Shown one piece after another: positions 56,071-64,000 of a stretch of 64,000 bases of DNA. Location of the stretch: positions 124,829-188,828 of the forward strand of contig JBBHKE010001627.1 of NCBI GenBank assembly GCA_037447655.1, read 5' to 3'. Source of the DNA: Zygnema cylindricum. Lineage: Eukaryota > Streptophyta > Zygnematophyceae > Zygnematales > Zygnemataceae. The position numbers and the translations under genes were made by a program. Position 1 is the first letter of the stretch, and each line of letters opens with the position of its first letter. The notes under the pieces are model-generated. The model made no database searches. It had not been told where the DNA came from and worked only from the letters and a program-made list of their open reading frames with translations.

Positions 56071-57469
56071 TTACCTTGTGAGCAGCCTGTTTTTCTTGTA
56101 GCCTTTTGCTGCTCCTTCATCCTCCCTCAAAGTCAAAAGCTGGAATAAAGGGAAGTCTTGGATTCCTCCGTACTGTCTCATCAGCTCCACAAACCATGGA
56201 AACCGTTTCCGGCTCTTCTTCCTCTGTCTCCTCAAAGTGTACAGAAACATGAGGAGATTACGGTATATCTCCCTCATCTTGGATCTCCCTTGAATTTGCA
56301 ATCATCTTTTCACTTGTGTCTCTTCTAGGAAGATCTGAGTCCTCCTCACTCTCGGACTCAAAACTGATTCTTATTTTATTAGTATATTTGAAGGGATTAA
56401 ATGACTTTCTTTCATCTATGAAAACTAGATGCTTTACCAGAATGATACATTGTCTATCTAAGTCATAGACTCTATATCCCTTCACATCCTCATCATACCC
56501 CACAAAATGTCCCGGCTTTTTCTTAGCATCTAGTTTCCAGTTTTTCTTATCTGTGTCAAGAATGTAAACTTGACTATCGAATACTTTCAAGTGAGAAATA
56601 TCTGGTTTCCTTCCAACCCATCTCTCATAGGGTGTCATTCCTTTAATGGCTGTAGTGAGGACTCTATTCTTAATGTAGTTAGCACAGTTGATGGCTTTTC
56701 CCCAAAATCTTCTTTCGTTTTCTTGTCAGCCAACATACTACATACACTATCTCCTAAAGTTCGATTTAACCTCTCAGCTACCGCATTTTGTTCTAGATTA
56801 TTTGGTACTCTTTTATGATACTGAACTCCCTCATATTTCAAATATTCCTCAAAGTGGTTAGAGGTGTACTCTCCCCCATTGTCACTCCTTATTCGCTTAA
56901 TAGGGGTTCCGTGCAACTTCTCACTCTAGGGCTTTGTATTCTTTCAAGCACTTTGGTGTTTCTGACTTTGTTTTTAGGAAATAGCTTGTAGAATATATAG
57001 ACCAGTCATGAGTAAGTTCTAGCATATACCTCTTTCCACCAACCGAAGGTACTTTTGCTGGTCCCTAGATATGTGTGTGGACCAGATCTAGTACTTTCTC
57101 ATCTCTATATGTGGGAGTTTTGGGAATGGGATGTCTGTGAGCCTTACCTTCGGCAAAACCACTACAATCATCCACCATTTCATTATCCCCAAACAGAATG
57201 CCTTCTACTACACCAAGCTTCTTCATTTCCCTCAACTTATCAAAATGCACATGCCCCAACCGCTTATGCCAGATCAACAAGCTCGAGACACCACCATAGT
57301 AAGCACTTTTCTTTTCATTACTCATATTAAGCCTAAACATTCTTTTGCTACCCTTATCTGCTGTGAAGTAGACTTCATCTCCATACTTAGCTGTAAAGAC
57401 TCCCTTTTTAGTGAAGGTATCAAAATCTTTGTCATATAATACAAAAATAGACACAAGATTTTTACTCAA
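56071..57469 (-). pseudogene. copia-1 integrase, degenerate
   Basis: Minus-strand pieces: GAG-pre-integrase (LLIWHKRLGHVHFDKLREMK, 57065-57469), core fragments (IRSDNGGEYTSNHFEEYL and NAVAERLNRTLGDSVCSMLA, 56635-56916), and the C-terminal hinge (MTPYERWVGRKPDISHLKVF, 56258-56638). The frame changes and stops between pieces show it is dead. Confidence 0.85.
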
Positions 57470-57960
57470 CTGAGCAACGTAGGTACATCTGAAATTGTGA
57501 CTATAGAAGTCTTACCCTCCACTAAGACTTTCACATCTACAGAGCCCACTTGATCTGTACTAACTACTCTCCCATCCCTATACTCTATTTCTACAGTAGG
57601 GATCTTTCTTAGCTTAGTGAAGAGGTGCCTGTCATGACACATATGCATAGATGCACCTGAATCGATTATCCATCTTTCCTGCGGAGCTTCCCAAATGGCT
57701 CCAAAAGAACACTTCTGTTTTCGAGGGTTCTCCTTCTCCTCAAGATTCTTGTCAAGAAGCTCGCCATCCTCTTCCTCAGAGGACTCGTCCTCCTCTGTCT
57801 CTTTTTTTACTCGTGTGACCACAAGTGCCTTCTTCATCTGTCTGGAAGAACCCCCACCACGGTTTTCTTTAAGCCTCAACTTTGATAGCTTGGTGCAATC
57901 AGCTATGAAGTGTCTTTGTTTTTTGCAAAAATGAAAAAACCGATTGGAGGCCTAGGTTCT
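57466..57960 (-). pseudogene. copia-1 zinc knuckle and protease region
   Basis: A knuckle-like FCKKQRHFIADC (near 57890-57940) retains C-x4-H-x4-C but its first Cys is a Phe. It is followed by an acidic stretch and the protease segment ERWIIDSGASMHMCHD with the DSGAS active site. Confidence 0.78.
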
Positions 57961-57992
57961 CCAAATTGGTCCATTTCCCCTTTGAAGTCGTT

Positions 57993-58679
57993 CTACAGCT
58001 TCTTCGGATCCTTCCTCCACAGGTATGTTCCCGCAGCTAGAGCTTGAACACTCTTACCTCCTCTACGGATCTCAATAGTGTTCTCGTGCACGCGTTTCAT
58101 TTGGACAATAGTGTTCCACTTCCAAGAATTGTCATCCATTTCTTGCACTATGTACACTAAGTTTTCAAACTCCTCAAGCAGCTTCATGATGAAACTGTTA
58201 ACTTTCAACTTCATTGTGCCTATCCGTCGGACACTCTCCATCTCCATATAAAGGCAAATGAGATCATTACAATAATCTAACAACTTCCCTCCTTTGTAAG
58301 TATAACTCCCCAACCTTTTCTCAGCCAGCTGGAGCTCTTGAATAGTACAAACTCTATAGATCTCCACTAAAGTCCTCCACAACTCCTCGGCCTTCAAGAT
58401 GTGAAGATGACAGGTCACCAACGCTTGAGTGAGGTGCCTCAGATTTAAATGCCTCGCATTCATGTTGGTGTACTCCCACATTTGAATATCGTTTTCCTCG
58501 GTCTTCACGACCATCGATCCTGATGTCGTGGCAATAAAAGTAAAAAATGTCTCCTTTCCTTTCCCCTTTTCGGACACACTGTTGTTCCCATCGTCTGTCT
58601 CCTCCGTTAGAGTAGATGCCGCTCTAGAAAACCTCATTTCACCAAACCCTGGTGGGGTTCCAAGAGATGGACATTTCAC
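57993..58679 (-). pseudogene. copia-1 gag
   Basis: A 228-codon minus-strand frame with copia gag features: AEELWRTLVEIYRV, LAEKRLGSYTYKGGK, and a Met-rich C-terminal half. It ends at a stop before the knuckle, with a frame change to the next segment. Confidence 0.7.
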
Positions 58680-58805
58680 TTGTCAACTGACAATACCCCA
58701 GTATCTCTTTTCACATAATGCCACTGTCATCATGGCTTCAAACTACATGAACCCCAATTTGTTAAAGATGGGCACCCTAGAGGGTGGGCCCATAACCTCC
58801 AATTT

Positions 58806-59792
58806 TGTGTCACACATTGGACTGCAAAATTCACGAAGCCTCTAGATAGCTTTTGAGTAACCCACTTTCAAATAGGAGTGCTGCTACCCAAGCAAACAAA
58901 TAGACAATATAACTGCACCTTCGTGTAGTCTAAACTCCTTTGAGTCCACAACAAGAAGAATCACTGAAAACACCCAACCAGACGATTAATTATCGAGTGG
59001 CAAAGATGCCAATATTTATACAAGTTTGTTGGTAGAGAGGCGGCTACCTCCTCAATATTCTAAGTCCTAAACCCCTCTAACAACCCGTATCTACTGATGT
59101 ACGAACCAATCAGAAGATTGTACAGTGCAGAAAAGTACTAAGACCGATGTAATTTTTGTACGTCATGTGTACGATAAGGCCATGGAGTGGAAGTCTGTCT
59201 CCTTCGGACTCGTTCTTATGTTCTTCGGGATTTCCTCTTCTTAATGATACCTTCCCACGTGTCGCCAAGTCATGTCACGTCCGAAATTCGCCAAGGAGGC
59301 TATTCCGAGATCTCGGCGATGATGTTGGTCGTCGGATCTAAACCGACTTTAAATGCTCGCCGTTCAAAAAACAAATGTCCGGTACATTTGTTTCTTGTGA
59401 CTAAAAGTCAACTAGTTTCTATGTCCGCACTTTGTTTTTCCGTTAGTCAAATTAATGATCTAATTAATGTTTAAATAGAAATAAAACCCTTTGTATCCTA
59501 ACGGACTACAACGACAAACTGGTAAGAGTTGACGGCTACGCCTTCCTCTGCTGGTCGGAGGTTCGATTCTTAACGGACTGAAACTTTTATTGAGAGTGAC
59601 TAAGGTCACTCTTTAGTCTTGTCCATAGAGCTGAGGTTGCCATGGCTCCACCGCCCTCTCTCTCTTTTAGTGACTACAACAAGTATGGGGGCTAGAGAGA
59701 GAAGGTGGAAACATGTTGCTTGTGCTTTTCTTTTAGCTATATAACTAATTAACACCTAGAAAATACCTTACCTTAATCTAGTGATTTCAACA
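58806..59792 (-). repeat. copia-1 right LTR (5' LTR)
   Basis: About 987 bp from TGTGTCACAC to TTTCAACA. It carries a CCAATCAGAAG box near 59106, ACACGTGGC-type words, and the B-box-like GGAGGTTCGATTC at 59557-59569. The low-coordinate boundary may extend a few bases (CCAATTT). Confidence 0.75.
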
Positions 59793-60672
59793 CTAGATTC
59801 CCCTGAATACGTAGCAAAAAAAAGATCATTGAAAACGGCCAACCAACCGATATGTTTTAAGGTGGCAAAGTTGCCAATTTTTACAAACCTTCAAAGAGAG
59901 AGGTGTTTCTCCACAAAAAAAATTACCGAGTCCTAAACCCCTCTCACAACCCCTATCTGCTATAATACAATCCAATCAAATTAATGTGTAGTACAGAAAG
60001 GTACTACGGCCGATGTACTTTCTGTACGACTTGTGTACGACAAGGTCATTGAGTGGACGCGTGTCCACGTTTTACTCTTCTTTATGTTCACCGAAATTTT
60101 TGGATCAAATGTTATCTCTCCGCATGGCGTCAAGTCATGCCACGTCCGAAAAAATTGCCAACGTGACCATTCCGAGATCTCGGCGCTAAAATGTGCCTTT
60201 GGATTAAAAATCGACATTGAATGTGAACCGTCAAAACAAATGTCTGATTCATTTATTTCGTGCGGAGATCATGTTCGCACTATATCTTCAACTAGTTCTT
60301 TGTTCCCTCATTCCTAATTCAGTTAATTAAATTAACAATCATACTACAGTTTATATATTTATCACACCTTCTGTATACTAGCGAACTTCTACGACAGACC
60401 GGTTAGAGCTGACGGCTATGCCTCTCTCTGCCGGTCAGAGGTTCAAGTCTTGCCGGACTCAACCTTTTGTTGATAGTGACTTACGTCACTCTTTAGTCCT
60501 GCTTATTGAGCTGAGGCAACCATGGCTTCATCACTCTCTCTCTCCTTTAGTGAGTACAGCAAGTATGGGGGCTAGAGAGAAGGGCTAGAGGCAGGCTACC
60601 TGCGCTTGACTTGCCCTTTTCATTAAACAAATTAGACTTAGAAAATACACTATAAATCTAGCTATTTCGACA
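59793..60672 (-). repeat. copia-2 left LTR, inner part
   Basis: Follows copia-1 without a gap and begins in the middle of an LTR (CTAGATTCCCCTGAATACG), the continuation of the fragment at 44989-45125. It ends TTTCGACA at 60672. This shows copia-1 inserted into the copia-2 LTR. Confidence 0.72.
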
Positions 60673-61400
60673 CGCCCCTTATTTTCTAGTCTAATTTCAA
60701 CTTCTCTTTTAGTCCACACATTTCCCTACAATACTTTAACTTGGGAGATGGCACAGGTTTGGTCATCATATTAGCCACCATTTCTTCATCAGATTTATAC
60801 ACAAGATTCACAATTTTGTTTTCTACTTTTTCCCTCACAAAACTCAATTTTATGTCCATATGCTTAACTTTGAAATGGTCTTTTCGATTGGCTGCAATTC
60901 CAATGGCAGCCTAATTATCACAAAAATCTTCATGCACTCCTTTGTTCATATACCCCAGTTCTTATAAATTGAACTTGACCCACATTAACTCTTTTACAGC
61001 AGAACAAGAGGCCATTTACTCAACCTCCATAGTAGACTGAGCAACCACCTTTTGTTGCTTACTACTCCAACAGCAAGCACCTTCACCGACATACAATACG
61101 TACCGAGAAGTGTATCTTCTCATAGGTGCATCCCCATAACTGGCATCACTCTAAGAAGTGATATCAGGGTGCTCCCCTCCCATATGCAACCATAACTCTC
61201 TGGTTCCTACCAGATATCTGATGACTCTCTTGGCTGCCTCCCAATCTCTCTTCCTAGGATCATTTTGACTCCTACTGAGGACTCCAACTGATGCCGCTAT
61301 GTCCGATCTTGTATAGTCTATAAATTAGATCAAACTTCCTACGGCCTGTCTATAAGGAATAGACTTCATAAACTCTCTCTCCTCTTGACTCATCTGATCA
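60673..61400 (-). pseudogene. copia-2 RNase H region, heavily decayed
   Basis: Nucleotide similarity to copia-1 54447-55120 is clear (for example ACCACCTTTTGTTGCTTACT, GGTGCATCCCCATAACTGGC), but no frame of useful length remains. Confidence 0.72.
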
Positions 61401-62416
61401 TCTAATAATATCACTCCTCCTTTTACACTCCCATCAATTACTTTCTTCAAGTCTATAGGATTGGTACAACTGTTTGCCTTTTTCATCTGGAATTTCTAAA
61501 ACGTATTACTTATTGCTTCCTTTTGAGTAAGTCGGATAATCCTTTTCCCCCTATCTCTCTCCATTTGGATACCCAAAGGATATCTTGACTCCCCTAAATC
61601 CTTCATAGCAAATCTGCTTCTATGATCTTTCTTTAACTTATTCATCTTTTCAAGATTTATAACTCAACAGATCATCCACATAAATTGTAATAAAAATCAC
61701 ACCCTTCTCATCTTCCAACATATAGATAGAATGGTCAAAGATGTTTGGATATAGCCCAAATCCATGAGAAACTCATCTAGTTTCTTATTCCACTGTCGAG
61801 GAGCCTGCTTCAATCCATATAAAGACTTTATGAGCATGCCCACTTTGCTCTCTCCTCCTTCCTCCACGAACCCCTCTGGTTGCCTTAAGAAATTTTCTTC
61901 CTCTAACTCACCATTAAAAAAATCAGTATTAATATCCATCTGGTGTATTTGTATGTCTTCCTTTGCTGCTAGACTGAGGAGAATCCTTATTGATGGGAAC
62001 CGAAGAACTGGAGCAAAAGTCTCTTAATAGTCATCCCCTCCTTTTGGGTGAACCCTTTCGTTACCAAACGAGCCTTATATCTTTCAATTGTATTATTTGG
62101 GTTCAATTTTACTTTAAAGACCCTTTTACAGCCAATCGGTTTTTTTATCCGTAGAGCAGTCCGCTAGTTCCCAAGAATTTGCTTCGATGATGGAGGCCAT
62201 CTCATCATTTATGGCTATAATCCATCTGTTTTTCTTAAGACTGTTCACTACTTCTGAGTATGAGTGAGGCACATCTGGGTGAGAAAGCTGAGTTACCTTA
62301 TGGGCGGCCTGTTTCTCTTGTATTCTTTTGCTACTCCTCCCTCCCTCAAACTTCGAAGCCAAAATGGAGGGAAGTCTTGGATTTCTCTTTACTGTCTCAT
62401 CGACTCCCCTATCCAT
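61400..62416 (-). pseudogene. copia-2 reverse transcriptase, degenerate
   Basis: The minus-strand frame at 61697-61939 reads FNGELEEENF, RQPEGFVEEG, SLYGLKQAPRQWNKKLDEF, as in copia-1. The frame at 62126-62416 gives NRWIIAINDEMASIIEANSW, the upstream part of RT. The YVDD region at about 61680 is broken. Confidence 0.8.
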
Positions 62417-63626
62417 GGAACCTTGTTTTGATTCCTCATCTTCTGTCCCTCAAAGTCCATAGGAATATGTGAGGCTTTTGCTGGATTTCCTGTATCTTAG
62501 ATATCCCATGAACTAGCAATCACTTTTTCACTCATGTCTCTTTCGGGAACGACCGAGTTCTCCTCACTTTCGGACTCAAAACTGATTCTTATCTTCTTGG
62601 TATATTTGAAGGGGTCAAATGACTTCCCATATTCATGAAAACAAGGCATTTGACCAGAATGATATCTTTCTTTGCTAAATCATTGACTCTATATCTCTTA
62701 ACATCCTCATCCTATCCTACAAAGTATCCAAGTTTTCCCTTAACATCTAGTTTCTAGTTTTTCCTATCCTTGCCAAGACTTTAAACTTGGCTATTGAATA
62801 CTTTAAGGTGAGAGACATCTGGTTTCCTTCCAACCCATCACTCATAAAATGTCATTCCTTTTACGGCAGAGGTTAGGACTCTATTTTTAATGTAGTTGGC
62901 ACAGTTCATAGCTTCAGCCCCAAAATCTCTTTCATGTTTTTTTGTCGGCCAACATACTACATCACTATCTCCTAGTGTTCCGTTTAACCTCTCAGCTACC
63001 CCATTTTGCTCCGGGTTATATGGTACTGTTTTTCTGGTGCTGAACTCCCACATCTCTCAAATGTTCTTCACACAGGTTAGAGGTATATTCCCCCCTCATT
63101 TTCACTCCTTATTCTCTAAATGGGGGTTCCATGCAACTTCTCACTCCTGACTTTATATTCTTTAAAGCAAGTAGGTGTTTCAGACTTTGTTTTTAGGAAG
63201 TAGACTCTAGAGTATCTAGACCATTCATTGGTCATTGTCAACATAAGCCACTTCCCTGCGACCAAAAGTACTTTTGCAGGTCCCCAAATATGTGTGTGGA
63301 CCAAATGTAATACTTTCTCACCCCCAAATATGACGGCTTTGGGAAAAGGGAGTCTGTAAACCTTACCTTGAGCACAACAACTACTATCATCCACCATTTT
63401 ATTATCCCCAAACTAAATGCCTTCTACTACACCAAGCTTCTTCATTTGCCCCAGCCTATCAAAATACACATGCCCCAACCGCTTATGCCAAATCATCAAC
63501 TTTGGAACACCAACAAAGTAAGCATTCTTCTTTTCATTACTCACGTTATGCCTAAACACTCATTGGCTGTTGTTATCTACCGTGAAGTAGACTTCATCCC
63601 TATACTTAGTTGTAAAGACTCCCTTT
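62417..63626 (-). pseudogene. copia-2 integrase, degenerate and truncated
   Basis: Pieces PYNPEQNGVAERLNGTLGDS (62838-63053) and VDDSSCCAQGKVYRLPFPKA, MTNEWSRYSRVYFLKTKSET (63116-63397) mark the core. Similarity to copia-1 stops abruptly at about 63626 within the GAG-pre-integrase region, where a plus-oriented LTR starts. Gag and protease of copia-2 are not in the window. Confidence 0.78.
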
Positions 63627-64000
63627 TGTTGAAAATTAAATATTATATGGTCTGTATTAGGATAGAAAAGAGCAGAGGCAGTCTACCTCTAACTCCCTTT
63701 TCTAAGCCCCCACACTTGTTGTAGTCACTGAAGGTTGGATAGAGAGCTAGAGCCATGGCTGCCTAGGCACTCTAGAGAGACACGAAGTAGCTTTGGTAGT
63801 TTTACCCAAAACGAGGATGACGGAATCAGGATTTGATCTTGGTACTTGCCCTCTGTCAATTTGCATGTAGCTGGTAGTCTTGGCCTATACACAAAGACCT
63901 CTGCTGAGATACACAAGGTTCGATAAATATTTAAAGGTTAACACATTGAATAATTAATTTAACGTTACAAATAAGATTCTTAACACATAGATACAGTTAG
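63627..64000 (+). mobile_element. Copia-type LTR, plus orientation, running off the window
   Basis: Starts TGTTGAAAATTAAAT inside copia-2 and matches, on the plus strand, the reverse complement of the solo LTR at 52106-53153: GAGGCAGTCTACCTCTAACT, TAGAGCCATGGCTGCC and GATTTGATCTTGGTAC. It may be a whole further element or a solo LTR; the window ends first. Confidence 0.7.

Larger units (their letters stand above)
45126..59792 (-). mobile_element. Ty1/copia element copia-1, containing a nested gypsy element
   Basis: Minus-strand copia element. Right (5') LTR is about 58806-59792; internal region 54447-58805; left (3') LTR is 45134-45295 plus 53617-54446, split by the gypsy insertion. Both LTRs end TTTCAACA at their high coordinate. 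The left LTR without the insert is about 990 bp, the same as the right one. Coding domains run gag, protease, integrase, reverse transcriptase, RNase H in copia order, all with stops and frameshifts. The candidate primer site after the 5' LTR begins TGGAGGTTATGGG (minus strand, near 58803) and is not the initiator-Met type. Confidence 0.75.

Overview
This is nuclear DNA of an intron-rich, AT-rich eukaryote, most likely of the green lineage (a streptophyte or other green alga). The DEAH helicase and the quinone reductase follow land-plant sequences almost motif for motif. Introns are GT-AG (one GC-AG) with pyrimidine-rich acceptors, and the Ty3/gypsy element has a plant-style initiator-Met-tRNA primer site. 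The species cannot be named from this window.

Genic half (about 3.1-38.1 kb). Four genes can be built in full, with reading frame continuous across every splice junction I placed: (1) an intronless secreted PstS-like phosphate-binding protein (+, 3118-4173); (2) a 20-exon DExH3/DExH5/DHX36-type RNA helicase with a double-stranded-RNA-binding domain and a long repetitive tail (-, 24057-7610, 1,533 aa); (3) an 8-exon U5 snRNP 40-kDa WD40 protein, SNRNP40 (+, 25989-33350, 361 aa); (4) a 5-exon zeta-crystallin-type NADPH:quinone oxidoreductase (-, 38113-34966, 324 aa). Helicase and SNRNP40 are head-to-head across 1.9 kb that holds two MITE-like elements. SNRNP40 and the reductase are tail-to-tail, as are the PstS-like gene and the helicase. 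Introns carry microsatellites, MITEs and decayed copies of neighbouring exon edges.

Repeat half (about 38.1-64 kb). From 38.9 to 44.0 kb there are only repeats: a MITE, a partial and a complete PIF/Harbinger-like element, a near-perfect 0.8-kb palindrome, and a 2-kb AT-rich satellite whose polarity flips twice. From 44.0 kb to the end lies a nest of LTR retrotransposons: a Ty1/copia element (copia-2, minus) has copia-1 (minus) in its left LTR; copia-1's left LTR holds a Ty3/gypsy chromovirus (plus); the gypsy right LTR holds a 1,048-bp solo copia-type LTR with a perfect 5-bp target duplication. Two further copia-type LTRs lie in the opposite orientation. The gypsy gag-pol frame has four stop codons but no frameshift and carries, after its chromodomain, an in-frame extension of about 590 residues that I do not recognise; this is the most novel-looking coding sequence here. 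Both copia coding regions are heavily decayed.

The host genes do not form a pathway. Two concern RNA (a helicase and a spliceosomal WD40 scaffold), one phosphate capture and one redox metabolism. Exon limits come from reading splice sites and family similarity by eye; no alignment or search was run.
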